Under the pieces are notes generated by a model. It saw only the letters and a list, made by a program, of their open reading frames with translations, was not told the DNA's origin and made no database searches. From Sphingopyxis sp. (GTDB taxonomy: Bacteria; Pseudomonadota; Alphaproteobacteria; Sphingomonadales; Sphingomonadaceae): DNA of 64,000 bases. The stretch covers positions 89,612 through 153,611 of the forward strand of contig JAEULK010000050.1 of NCBI GenBank assembly GCA_016793775.1, read 5' to 3'. Below are positions 8,029 to 19,565 of the stretch, piece after piece; the first letter of the stretch is position 1; each line of letters begins with the position of its first letter. The position numbers and the translations under genes were made by a program.

Positions 8029-8640
8029 TCAGTTCCGCGACGGAAAGATGCCGGTCGTCAGCACGCAATATTGGATCGCCAGATAGGGCGGCCGATGATC
8101 ATAGGACTGGTTGCCGCCCGTCTGTCCCAGGACGATCGTCCCGCGCTCCATCAGCTGCGACGCCGGCGTCGTGCCGGTGATATATTTGTTCGCCGGCGTG
8201 GTGCCGAAGGCGTTGCCGACCGGTGTCGTCGAAGTGCCGGCCGCGCTGCTGGCTTTGAGCAAGGCGATATGCTCGTGCTTCGGCATCGTCGCGAGCGTCA
8301 TCGTATTGGCCTCGGTCCCGCCCGTCTGGCCCAGAGTGCGCGGCGTCAGGCCGAGGCCGTTTCCAGTATGCATCGTATAGCGTCCGCGCACGTCGGGGAC
8401 ACCGAAAGTGGTGACCCCGTCGCCACCATAGGTGGTGCCATACAACGCATAGAGCGCCGACTCATTGGCAATCGACAGCAGCCGGCCATCGGCCGGAACC
8501 GTGCCGACCGGGCAGAAAGTATTGGCGAGCTTCATGACCTCGCCCAAATAGAAATCCTGCGCCGCCGCCGGTGCCCCGAACCCTGCGGTCGCCGCGATCG
8601 CCGTCGTCAGATACCAACGCGATTTACGAACGAAAGCCAT
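8029..8640 (-). CDS. Exported tail-collar-fold protein, class C, set III
   Basis: 203 residues from the ATG at 8640, preceded by GGGGGA; the frame is open further upstream but would cross the promoter. Signal peptide to about residue 28 (APAAAQ). Class C signature: DFYLGEVM, FCPVGTVPADGRLLSIAN, GVPDVRGRYTMHTGNGLGL, GGTEANTMTLATMPKHEHIAL, ANKYITGTTPASQLMERGTIV, LAIQYCVLTTGIFPSRN. Leader of its set. Confidence 0.9.
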   Translation of the reverse strand: MAFVRKSRWYLTTAIAATAGFGAPAAAQDFYLGEVMKLANTFCPVGTVPADGRLLSIANESALYALYGTTYGGDGVTTFGVPDVRGRYTMHTGNGLGLTPRTLGQTGGTEANTMTLATMPKHEHIALLKASSAAGTSTTPVGNAFGTTPANKYITGTTPASQLMERGTIVLGQTGGNQSYDHRPPYLAIQYCVLTTGIFPSRN

Positions 8641-8672
8641 CGCCTCATCCCCCTGCCCAAATAGTGATGCGC

Positions 8673-8700
8673 ACGCTATTCTGTTTTCGGCGAATGTCAA
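8673..8700 (-). promoter_or_regulatory. Promoter of collar set III
   Basis: On the minus strand TTGACA (8700-8695), 16 nt, TAGCGT (8678-8673); 32 nt before the start codon at 8640. Confidence 0.7.
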
Positions 8701-8720
8701 ACCGCGATGCATATATATTT

Positions 8721-8754
8721 GAAAAAATTGGACCATTGCGGCCGAAGGGCCGCA
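8721..8754 (-). terminator. Probable terminator of collar set IV
   Basis: On the minus strand the stem TGCGGCC/GGCCGCA (8754-8748 and 8743-8737, CTTC tetraloop) is followed nine bases later by a run of six T. The T-run is offset, so it is weaker than the terminators of sets II and III. It is 114 nt after the class A stop at 8869; an imperfect GC-rich hairpin around 8772-8802 also lies between. Confidence 0.5.
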
Positions 8755-8868
8755 TCACCGACACGAAAGAACAATGACCCCACCCCTGCGGGCGTGGCCA
8801 TTATTGAGTATCCCCTGTAATCTGTCGGTCACAATATTATAGCGACCATCGGTATCGCCGCTCCGCAA

Positions 8869-9492
8869 TCAATTGCGCGGTGGATAAATACCCTGCAATG
8901 CGACGCACCATTTCAGCGCGATGTAGGGCGGGCGGTTGTTCACCGGCTGCGATCCGCCGGTCGGATTCACCTGGATCGTCGAACTCGCCATCAGATTGCC
9001 CGAGGGCGTGGTTCCCGACTGGAAACTGTTGTTCGACGACACGCCGATCGCATTGCCGTTCGCGGAGGTGCTGTTCGCGTTCGCATTGGCCGTCTGCAAC
9101 GCAGCGCGGTGATCGTGCGGCGGCAGGTTGGCGGGGATCAGCGTCGTCGTTTCGCTGCCAGCCTGCTCGCCGATCGAATAAGGCGAAAGCCCCGGGCCGT
9201 TCCCCGGGGTGTTGGCGGCGCGTCCCGACAGGTTCGGCAAGGCGAAGGTCGTTCGCCCATCGCCGCCATAGTTTGTGCCAAAGAGCGAAAAAAGTGCGGT
9301 ATTTTGCGAGATCGGAAGGATCTGGCCCGCTGCCTGTGCCCAGCCCAGCGGGCAGAAATTGAAGCCGACCTGCATCAGCTCGCCCAAATAGCTTTGCGTC
9401 GCGTCCGCCGAAGCCGGCGTGGCATAGGCCAGCGCCGAGCCGCCGGCCGCCAGAGCCATGGTGAAGTTCCGGATTGCTGATTTGCCTGTCAT
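8869..9492 (-). CDS. Exported tail-collar-fold protein, class A, set IV
   Basis: 207 residues from the ATG at 9492, with GGAGG upstream. Signal peptide to about residue 29 (TPASAD). Class A signature: TQSYLGELM, FCPLGWAQAAGQIL, TNYGGDGRTTFALPNLSGR, GNGPGLSPYSIG, HDHRAALQTANANAN, SSNNSF, LKWCVALQGIYPPRN. The usual LPDLRGR is LPNLSGR here. Third gene of the set, 43 nt after B. Confidence 0.9.
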   Translation of the reverse strand: MTGKSAIRNFTMALAAGGSALAYATPASADATQSYLGELMQVGFNFCPLGWAQAAGQILPISQNTALFSLFGTNYGGDGRTTFALPNLSGRAANTPGNGPGLSPYSIGEQAGSETTTLIPANLPPHDHRAALQTANANANSTSANGNAIGVSSNNSFQSGTTPSGNLMASSTIQVNPTGGSQPVNNRPPYIALKWCVALQGIYPPRN

Positions 9493-9535
9493 ACCCCGCC
9501 TCCAAAATCTCGATATTCGATCGTGTCGTCGCCGG

Positions 9536-10150
9536 TCAGTTACGCGAAGGGTAGAGACCCAGCAGCGCGATGCATGTGCGGGTCACCAGAAAGGGCGACA
9601 TATTGTTGAACGCCACGCCGTCGGTGCCCGTTTTCTGCACGGTCACGGTCTCGGCTTGCAGAGATCCGTCGAAGGCCGGGCCGGTGACCGGTATTTTATA
9701 TTGATTGTCCGGCGTCACCGCGAAGGAGTTGCGAAAGGACTTATTGTCGTTGCCGGCGGTAGCGACCGACTGAAGCGACCCCGGATGGACGTGAGCCGGC
9801 AGCGTGTTGAGGGTCAATGTCACGGTTTGCGTGCCGCCGATCTGTCCCTGATTATAGAAGCTGCCGCCCGGCAATTGCCCGTCGCCGATCACCATGCGTC
9901 CGCGAACATCGGGGAGTGCGAAGGTTGTGGTGCCGTTGCCGCCATAGGTCGTGCCGAGCAGCGAGAAAAGCGCCTGATTCTGGGCGATCGACAGAATCTG
10001 CCCGCTGGCGTCGGCAAATCCGCGCGGGCAATAGGTCCCGGCAACCTCGATCAACGACCCCATAAAAAATTGCTGCGCCGCCGCCGGCGAGGCGGAAAAC
10101 GCCATCAGCCCCGAAGCGGCGGCCACCGCCAATGATTGTCCATGCCGCAT
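9536..10150 (-). CDS. Exported tail-collar-fold protein, class B, set IV
   Basis: 204 residues. The ATG at 10150 is preferred over 10156, since it lies 7 nt from GGGGAG and gives the class B MRH start. Signal peptide to about residue 26 (SPAAAQ). Features: FFMGSLI, YCPRGFADASGQIL, FALPDVRGRMVIGDGQLPGG, LPAHVHPGSLQS, DNKSFRNSFAVTPDNQY, TVTVQKTG, MSPFLVTRTCIALLGLYPSRN. The usual GQGPGL turn is replaced by GQLPGGSFYN. Middle gene of its set; 49 nt after C. Confidence 0.9.
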   Translation of the reverse strand: MRHGQSLAVAAASGLMAFSASPAAAQQFFMGSLIEVAGTYCPRGFADASGQILSIAQNQALFSLLGTTYGGNGTTTFALPDVRGRMVIGDGQLPGGSFYNQGQIGGTQTVTLTLNTLPAHVHPGSLQSVATAGNDNKSFRNSFAVTPDNQYKIPVTGPAFDGSLQAETVTVQKTGTDGVAFNNMSPFLVTRTCIALLGLYPSRN

Positions 10151-10199
10151 TGCCATACTCCCCTAAAGCCCCTCAACCGCCCGGCGGACCGGTCGCGCC

Positions 10200-10808
10200 C
10201 TAATTCGTCGACGGGTAGATTCCCTGCGTGACGACGCAATATTGCAAGGTCAGCGTCGGCGGCAGGTGGCTCCACGGCTGGCTGCTGCCCGTGCTGCCGA
10301 CGATCACGAGATCGCGGTTCATCAGCTGCGATGCCGGAACCGCGGCCGACGCATATTTGTTCGCCGGGGTTGTCGCCAGGACATTGCCGACGGGGCTTGT
10401 CGAATCGGCCGCTTGCGACGTGGTGCGGAACAACGCCGTATGTTCGTGCCGCGGCATGTTGCCGAGCGTCATCGTATTGGTTTCGGTGCCGCCAACCTCG
10501 CCCAGAACCCGATTGGTCAATCCCGGCCCCTGCCCCTCATGCAGCGACACGCGGCCGCGATAATCGGGAACGGCGAAGGTGGTTTGCCCATCGCCGCCAT
10601 AGGTCGTACCGATCAAGTTAAACAGCGTGCTTTCCTGCGCGATGCTCAGCAGGGCGCCATTGGCGGCGACGGTTCCGATGGGGCAGAAGGTATAGCCCGT
10701 CCGGAGAATCTGCCCGATATAATTGTCCTGAGCCGCCGCTGGATTCGCCACCCCCGAAAAAGCGAGTACCACCGCCGTCGCGGATATCCCAACCGATCTG
10801 CGCAACAC
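10200..10808 (-). CDS. Exported tail-collar-fold protein, class C, set IV
   Basis: 202 residues. It starts with GTG at 10808, six bases after GGGGGGA; there is no ATG in a suitable place. Signal peptide to about residue 26 (NPAAAQ). Class C signature: DNYIGQIL, FCPIGTVAANGALLSIAQES, AVPDYRGRVSLHEGQGPGL, GGTETNTMTLGNMPRHEHTAL, ANKYASAAVPASQLMNRDLVI, LTLQYCVVTQGIYPSTN. First gene of the rightmost set, and the start of the whole array. Confidence 0.9.
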   Translation of the reverse strand: MLRRSVGISATAVVLAFSGVANPAAAQDNYIGQILRTGYTFCPIGTVAANGALLSIAQESTLFNLIGTTYGGDGQTTFAVPDYRGRVSLHEGQGPGLTNRVLGEVGGTETNTMTLGNMPRHEHTALFRTTSQAADSTSPVGNVLATTPANKYASAAVPASQLMNRDLVIVGSTGSSQPWSHLPPTLTLQYCVVTQGIYPSTN

Positions 10809-10841
10809 AGCCGTCCCCCCACCGATGCCCTTGATGGAAGA

Positions 10842-10869
10842 AAGCTACCGCAAATTTTGGCAAAGTCAA
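10842..10869 (-). promoter_or_regulatory. Promoter of collar set IV
   Basis: On the minus strand TTGACT (10869-10864), 16 nt, TAGCTT (10847-10842); 33 nt before the GTG at 10808. Confidence 0.7.
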
Positions 10870-10911
10870 AGGCGGTCGTGGCAAATATCCGGCTCTTTGC
10901 CGCGCGCGATC

Positions 10912-11793
10912 TCAATTGCCTTCAGCGGGTTCCAATTTGTCCTGAGTCCGCAAATCGAAGTCCGACGCATCGTGCCGTTCGCGCAGCTGGCTGGCCGGGT
11001 CGCCCATCACCCGGTTGACCATGCGGCCGCGCTTCACCGCGGGCCGCGCGGCGATCTGGTCGGTCCAGCGCTGGACATTCCTATACTCCTGCACCTGCAG
11101 GAATTCGCCGGCGTCGTAGACGAGGCCTTTGACCAGCGCGCCGTACCAAGGCCAGACCGCCATGTCGGCGATGCTGTAGTCGGCGCCGCCCAGATACTCG
11201 CTCTCGGCCAGCCGGCGGTCGAGCACATCGAGCTGGCGCTTCACCTCCATCGCATAGCGATTGATCGGATATTCCTGCTTGGTCGGCGCATAGGCGTAAA
11301 AATGTCCGAAGCCGCCGCCGAGGAAAGGCGCGCTGCCCATCTGCCACATCAACCACGACAGCACCTCGGCGCGCGCGGCGGTTTCGGTCGGCAGGAAGGC
11401 GCCGAATTTCTCGGCGAGATGGATCAGGATCGCGCCCGATTCGAAGATGCGGATCGGCTCGGGTCCGCTGCGATCGACCATCACCGGGATCTTGCTGTTC
11501 GGATTGGCGGCGACATAGCCGCTGGAGAATTGGTCGCCTTCGCCGATGTTGATCAGCCAGGCATCATATTCCGCGCCGCCATGGCCCGCCGCGAGCAGTT
11601 CCTCGAGCAGCACGGTGACCTTCACCCCATTGGGCGTGCCGAGCGAATAGAGCTGGAGCGGATGTTGGCCGACCGGCAGTTCCTTGTCATGGGTCGGCCC
11701 GGCGATCGGCCGGTTGATGTTCGCGAAACGCCCCCCGCTTTCCTTGTCCCAGGTCCAGACCTTCGGCGGAACATAGTCGGTGGCGTCGCTCAT
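10912..11793 (-). CDS. yghU: YghU-type glutathione transferase / disulfide-bond oxidoreductase
   Basis: 293 residues. The ATG at 11793 follows AGGAG by 7 nt. The N-terminal extension (YVPPKVWTWDKESGGRFANINRPIAG) is typical of the YghU/YfcG branch and is split here by motif order, not truncated. The thioredoxin-fold domain begins near residue 45 (LQLYSLGTPNGVKV), with the substrate-side NPNSKIPVMVD and the glutathione-binding FESGAIL. The helical domain starts near residue 135. In E. coli YghU binds two glutathione molecules and reduces disulfides. Cytoplasmic. A single-gene unit, 75 nt downstream of the CoA-transferase on the same strand. Confidence 0.9.
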   Translation of the reverse strand: MSDATDYVPPKVWTWDKESGGRFANINRPIAGPTHDKELPVGQHPLQLYSLGTPNGVKVTVLLEELLAAGHGGAEYDAWLINIGEGDQFSSGYVAANPNSKIPVMVDRSGPEPIRIFESGAILIHLAEKFGAFLPTETAARAEVLSWLMWQMGSAPFLGGGFGHFYAYAPTKQEYPINRYAMEVKRQLDVLDRRLAESEYLGGADYSIADMAVWPWYGALVKGLVYDAGEFLQVQEYRNVQRWTDQIAARPAVKRGRMVNRVMGDPASQLRERHDASDFDLRTQDKLEPAEGN

Positions 11794-11868
11794 GGGGGAA
11801 CTCCTGCGATAGATTGTGTACTGACCGGTATCTAATCATGCCGTACGCTGGCGTCCAGCCGGGCGGCG

Positions 11869-13047
11869 TCAAATAATCCTTTGCTCGCGCAAAGCCGAAA
11901 TCGCGTCGGCGCTGTAACCGATCTCGGAAAGGATCGCATCGCTGTGTTCGCCCAGCCGCGGCGCGGCGGCGGGCGCGGCTTTGGCGCTCGACGACAGGGT
12001 GATCGGCGTGCGCACCACTGGGGCGAGCCCGAAACCGCCCGGATAGTCCATAGCATCGACCAGTCCCGTCGCGGTCACTTGGGGATGCGCCAATGCCTCG
12101 GAGGGTTTGAGCACGGGCCCCGCCGGCACCTTTGCGGCGCCCAGTTCGGCAAGCGCCTGCTCGTTGGTCCGCGCCGCGCACCAGTCGCGCATCACCCCGC
12201 CGATCTCCTCGCCATGATCGCCGCGCGATATGTCATCAGCGAAGCGCGGGTCTTCGACCAGCTCGGGCCTCCCGACGAGGGTCGCCCAGCGTGCGAAGAT
12301 CGGGTTGCCCACGACCTGCGTCATGATCCACCCGTCCTGCGTCGCGAAAATATCGGTCGGCGCCGAGCTGAAGGCGCGGTTGCCCATCATGCCGCGGTCG
12401 ATGCCGTTCAGCGCATGGTCGATCGTCAGCCCGTTGGTGATCGCGAGCGCGGTGCCGAGCAGCGAGCCCGACACGCGCTGGCCGACGCCGGTCACCTCGC
12501 GCTCGCGCAGCGCCAGCATCACGCCGAAGGCGCAGTGAAGTGCGGTGGTGAAATCGACATAATTGACCTGCGCGCGCATGGGTTCGCCATCCTTGCCGCC
12601 GATATGGACCGCGCCCGACATCGCCTGTCCCACTGCGTCGAAGCCGACATGCTGCGCCAGCGGGCCTTCGTTGCCGAAGGCCGAGGCGGTGGCCAAAATG
12701 ATGCGCGGGTTGAGTGCCGCCAGCGTCGGATAGTCGAGCCCCAGCTTGACGAGCGCATCATCGGGCAGATTGGCGATCACGACATCGGCGGTCGCGACCA
12801 GCTTGCGCACGATCTCGCGGCCTTGGTCGCTGCCGGGCTTCAGCGTCAGGCAACGCTTGTTCCGGTTCATCTGCAGGAACATCGCGCCCGAGCCGTCCTC
12901 GGCGACGGGGACCGAAAAGCGATCCTCATTGCCCGCCGGACCCTCGATGCGGATGACGTCGGCGCCATAGTCGGCGAGCAGGGCGCCGCAATAAGGACCG
13001 GCGATATAGCGGCCGAAATCCAGCACCCTGACATCCTTCAGCGGCAC
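11869..13047 (-). CDS. CaiB/BaiF family (class III) CoA-transferase
   Basis: 392 residues. The start is GTG at 13047 with GGGGAGGG 6 nt upstream. The N-terminal half (VRVLDFGRYIAGPYCGALLADYGADVIRIE, separated by family motif breaks) is the Rossmann part of class III CoA-transferases. NYVDFTTAL contains the candidate catalytic aspartate, Asp165, which in this family forms an acyl anhydride. The family moves CoA between organic acids such as carnitine, formyl/oxalyl or bile-acid thioesters. No acyl-CoA dehydrogenase or racemase lies next to it, so the substrate cannot be named. Its GTG leaves 141 nt to the divergent amidohydrolase gene. Confidence 0.88.
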   Translation of the reverse strand: MPLKDVRVLDFGRYIAGPYCGALLADYGADVIRIEGPAGNEDRFSVPVAEDGSGAMFLQMNRNKRCLTLKPGSDQGREIVRKLVATADVVIANLPDDALVKLGLDYPTLAALNPRIILATASAFGNEGPLAQHVGFDAVGQAMSGAVHIGGKDGEPMRAQVNYVDFTTALHCAFGVMLALREREVTGVGQRVSGSLLGTALAITNGLTIDHALNGIDRGMMGNRAFSSAPTDIFATQDGWIMTQVVGNPIFARWATLVGRPELVEDPRFADDISRGDHGEEIGGVMRDWCAARTNEQALAELGAAKVPAGPVLKPSEALAHPQVTATGLVDAMDYPGGFGLAPVVRTPITLSSSAKAAPAAAPRLGEHSDAILSEIGYSADAISALREQRII

Positions 13048-13188
13048 GCCTAACCCTCCCCCATTCTTCTTTGGCTTTGCGCTAGCAGCCGTCCGTCGAG
13101 CCGGCCAGCGCCTTCGTCGAAACCGCGCGCTTGCCTTCGCGCCCCAAAGCCATATGGTCGCAGCATAATTTCAACAGGGGAAACTAAA

Positions 13189-16434
<3,246 letters not shown>

Positions 16435-16521
16435 AAAGTCGAAGCGCGGGTCCGGGATTCGACGCCCGGCCCCGCTCCCGTTATGAAACGACGAAGTGTT
16501 GTGGTGAACGGCGCATCACCC

Positions 16522-16549
16522 TTGCGCCGCGAAGCCCTTTGCCTATAGA
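16522..16549 (+). promoter_or_regulatory. Candidate promoter of the virB operon
   Basis: TTGCGC (16522-16527), 16 nt, TATAGA (16544-16549); a start of transcription near 16556 would leave a 40-nt leader to the TTG of virB2. Each box matches four of six consensus positions. Confidence 0.4.
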
Positions 16550-16596
16550 CATTTAGGCTTGGGGAGTACTGAGGCTCGCAGGCCGGGGGGACGATT

Positions 16597-16920
16597 TTGC
16601 GTAAATTGAGTGCCAGAATATCGGCGATTGCGGCTTCGGTGACGGGCCTGCTCCATGCGACGGCCGCCTACGCCCAAAGCACCCTGCCCGACCCCGAAGG
16701 CTCGGGCGCGATCGTCAATGCCGTTCGCTGGCTGCAGGGCACGCTGCTCGGCACCGTCGCCACCGTCGTCGCGATCATCGCGGTCGCCTCGGTCGGTTTC
16801 CTGATGCTGACCGGGCGGATCAACTGGCGCTATGGCGCCACGGTGATCCTCGGTTGCTTCGTCCTGTTCGGCGCCGCGAGCATCGTCGCCGGCATCCAGT
16901 CGACCTCCGGCGGGCTCTAG
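16597..16920 (+). CDS. virB2: VirB2/TrbC-type pilin subunit
   Basis: 107 residues. It starts with TTG at 16597, 6 nt after GGGGGG. A long signal peptide ends at TAAYAQ (about residue 27). Two hydrophobic helices follow (about 48-70 and 80-100) with a short basic loop, GRINWRYG, between them, the classic VirB2/TrbC layout. The processed product would form the T4SS pilus or be a channel component. First gene of a compact operon; virB3 starts 9 nt after its stop. No virB1 transglycosylase precedes it. Confidence 0.88.
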   Translation: MRKLSARISAIAASVTGLLHATAAYAQSTLPDPEGSGAIVNAVRWLQGTLLGTVATVVAIIAVASVGFLMLTGRINWRYGATVILGCFVLFGAASIVAGIQSTSGGL

Positions 16921-16929
16921 GACCAGGCG

Positions 16930-17214
16930 ATGAGCGACCTCGACCGCGACCCCCTGTTTGTGGCGCTGACGCGCCCGCAGATGTTCGCGGGCGTCACCTA
17001 CAGCTTCTTCGTGATCAACGCGATCGCGGCGACCGAGCTGTTCCTGATTTTCCGTTCGCTCTGGGCGCTGTTCGGCGCGCTGCTGATCCATCTGGTCGGC
17101 GCGCTGCTGTGCCTGCGCGAACCGCGCTTCTTCGACATCTGGCTGACCAAGGTCAGCCGCTGTCCGCGCGTGACCAATTTCAAGACCTGGCAGTGCAACT
17201 CCTATCGGCCCTGA
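16930..17214 (+). CDS. virB3: VirB3-type inner-membrane protein
   Basis: 94 residues. The N-terminal DPLFVALTRPQMFAGVTY is the VirB3 signature. Two close hydrophobic stretches (about 20-38 and 41-60) follow, then EPRFFDIWLTK. VirB3 works with VirB4 and is fused to it in some systems. Here the two overlap: the probable VirB4 start lies 22 nt inside the end of virB3. Confidence 0.92.
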   Translation: MSDLDRDPLFVALTRPQMFAGVTYSFFVINAIAATELFLIFRSLWALFGALLIHLVGALLCLREPRFFDIWLTKVSRCPRVTNFKTWQCNSYRP

Positions 17215-19565
17215 AGCCCCGCCCCGCGGCGAGTGACGGCGAGGTGCCGGCGGGCAAGCATCTGCCCTATGCCCGCCATGTCGATGACCATACGATCGAG
17301 ACGCGCGACGGCCTGTTGATGCAGGTCATCCGCCTGCGCGGCATCCTGTTTGAAACCGCCGACAGCGACGAACTCAACTACCGTAAACTGCTGCGCGACG
17401 CGATGCTGCAGGCGATCGGATCTTCGCGCTACGCGCTCTATCATCATGTCGTGCGGCGCGAGGCGAGCATCGAACTCGACGGCGAATTCGGCGACGATTT
17501 TTCGGCGGGCCTCGACGAACGCTGGCAGGCACGGCTCGCGATCAAGCAGCTCTATCGCAACGACCTCTACCTCACGCTCGTCCGCCGCCCGGCGCCCGGG
17601 CGGATGGGACTGCTCGACCGGCTTTCGGGCTGGCTCGGCTCGACCGGGCAGGATTATCAGGCGACGGTGGCGCAGGAACTACGCCTGCTCGACACCGCGC
17701 GCGAGGCGCTGATGGCGCAGCTCGGCAGCTACCAGCCCGAACTGCTCGGCCTCTATGACAGCGACCAGGGGCTCTGCTCCGAGCCTCTCGAATTTTTCGG
17801 CCAGCTTTTCTCGGGCGAACCGCGCCGTCTGCTCGCGCCGCATCAGGATGCGGGCGACTATCTGCCCGACCGGCGGATCAGTTTCGGTGCCGAGACGATC
17901 GAGCTGGCTCCCGTCGGCAATGCGGCACGCCGCTTCGTCGGCATCGTCGCGATCAAGGATTATCCCGCGTCGACCGCGACCGGCATGTTCGACGAACTGC
18001 TGCGCCTGCCGTTCGAGATGGTGATGGCGCAGAGCTTCGCCTTCGTCGATCGCCAGCCCGCGCTCGGCAAGATGAACCTCGCGCTGCGCCGGATGCGTTC
18101 GACCGAGGATGAGGCGCTCAGCCTGCGCGACCAGCTGGCGCGCGCCAAGGACGATGTCGCCGCGGGCCGCGCCGCATTCGGCGAGCATCATATGACGATC
18201 GCGGTGCATGGCGCGACCGAGGCCGAGGTCAGCGCCAATATCGCCGACGTCCAGGCGTCGCTCGCCGAACTGGGGATCATCTCGGTGCGCGAGGATATCG
18301 CGCTCGAGCCAACCTTCTGGTCGCAGTTTCCCGGAAATTTCAAATATATCGTCCGTCGCGGCATGGTTTCCTCGGCCAATTTTGCCGGCCTCGCCAGCGG
18401 GCATAATTTCGCTGCGGGGCGCGCCGATGGCAATGTCTGGGGCAAGGCGGTCACGGTGTTCGAGACCACCGCCGCAGGCCCTTATTATTTCAACTTCCAT
18501 CAGGGCGACCTCGGCAACTTCACCGTCATCGGCCCGTCGGGGTCAGGCAAGACCGTCGTCGTCAATTTCCTGCTCGCACAGGCGCGCCGCTTCGATCCGC
18601 GTATCATTTTCTTCGACAAGGACCGCGGCGCCGAGCTGTTCATCCGCGCGATCGGCGGGCGCTACGACCAGCTCCGCCCCGGCATCGCCAGCGGACTCAA
18701 CCCGCTCCAGCTCGACGACACGCCGGTCAACCGCCAGTTCCTGATCGACTGGCTCGCGCAACTCGTGGGCGGCGCGAGCATCGAGGAAATGGCGCAGATC
18801 AAGGACGCGGTCGACGCAAGCTATGCGCAGCCGCCCGCGCACCGCCGCCTGCGCCACGTGGCCGAACTGTTCCGCGGCGGCGCCCGCCCGCGCGCCGACG
18901 ATATGTGGTCGCGGCTGCGCCCCTGGTGGGGCGACGGCGAACGCGCCTGGCTGTTCGACAATGTCGAGGATCTGACCGACATGGACAGCCCGACCATAGG
19001 TTTCGACATGACCGTCATCCTCGACGATGCGGCGATGCGCACCCCGACGATGATGTACCTGTTTCACCGCGTCGAGGAACGGCTGACCGGCGAGGAAACG
19101 ATCATCGTCGTCGACGAAGGCTGGAAAGCGCTCGACGACGATGTCTTCGTGCGCCGGATCAAGGATTGGGAAAAGACGATCCGCAAAAGGAACGGAATCG
19201 TCGGTTTCGCAACGCAAAGCGCGCAGGACGCGCTGGAGAGCAAGATCGCCAGCGCGCTGATCGAGCAGGTCGCGACGCAGATCTTCATGGCGAACCCCAA
19301 GGCGCGCGCGACCGACTATATGGACGGCTTTGGGCTGACCGAGCATGAGTATCAACTGATCCGCACCCTGCCCGACGATGCGCATTGCTTCCTGGTCAAA
19401 CATGGCAATGACAGCGTCGTCGTGCGGCTCAACCTGTCGGGCGAGCGCGACCTGCTGACCATATTGTCGGGCCGCGAGCGGACGGTACGGTTGCTCGATC
19501 AGATCCGCGAGACCGCGGGCGATGATCCGGGCGTGTGGATGTCGCGTCTGCTGGCGGTCGCATGA
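17193..19565 (+). CDS. virB4: VirB4 ATPase of type IV secretion
   Basis: 790 residues if it starts at GTG 17193, inside virB3; the reading frame is open far upstream, so the start is not certain (CTG 17187 or 17211 are alternatives). The N-terminal domain (ARHVDDHTIETRDGLLMQVIRL) is of CagE/TrbE/VirB4 type. Walker A GPSGSGKT is near residues 447-454, and Walker B IIVVDEGWKAL near 638. This is the inner-membrane-bound ATPase that powers pilus assembly and substrate transfer. Its stop overlaps the virB6 start (ATGA). Confidence 0.93.
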   Translation: MQLLSALKPRPAASDGEVPAGKHLPYARHVDDHTIETRDGLLMQVIRLRGILFETADSDELNYRKLLRDAMLQAIGSSRYALYHHVVRREASIELDGEFGDDFSAGLDERWQARLAIKQLYRNDLYLTLVRRPAPGRMGLLDRLSGWLGSTGQDYQATVAQELRLLDTAREALMAQLGSYQPELLGLYDSDQGLCSEPLEFFGQLFSGEPRRLLAPHQDAGDYLPDRRISFGAETIELAPVGNAARRFVGIVAIKDYPASTATGMFDELLRLPFEMVMAQSFAFVDRQPALGKMNLALRRMRSTEDEALSLRDQLARAKDDVAAGRAAFGEHHMTIAVHGATEAEVSANIADVQASLAELGIISVREDIALEPTFWSQFPGNFKYIVRRGMVSSANFAGLASGHNFAAGRADGNVWGKAVTVFETTAAGPYYFNFHQGDLGNFTVIGPSGSGKTVVVNFLLAQARRFDPRIIFFDKDRGAELFIRAIGGRYDQLRPGIASGLNPLQLDDTPVNRQFLIDWLAQLVGGASIEEMAQIKDAVDASYAQPPAHRRLRHVAELFRGGARPRADDMWSRLRPWWGDGERAWLFDNVEDLTDMDSPTIGFDMTVILDDAAMRTPTMMYLFHRVEERLTGEETIIVVDEGWKALDDDVFVRRIKDWEKTIRKRNGIVGFATQSAQDALESKIASALIEQVATQIFMANPKARATDYMDGFGLTEHEYQLIRTLPDDAHCFLVKHGNDSVVVRLNLSGERDLLTILSGRERTVRLLDQIRETAGDDPGVWMSRLLAVA

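Noticed and set aside
1-10808. Collar proteins as part of a prophage or tailocin
   Set aside because: No capsid, terminase, tail-tube, lysis or integrase genes are present, and all the proteins carry Sec signal peptides.
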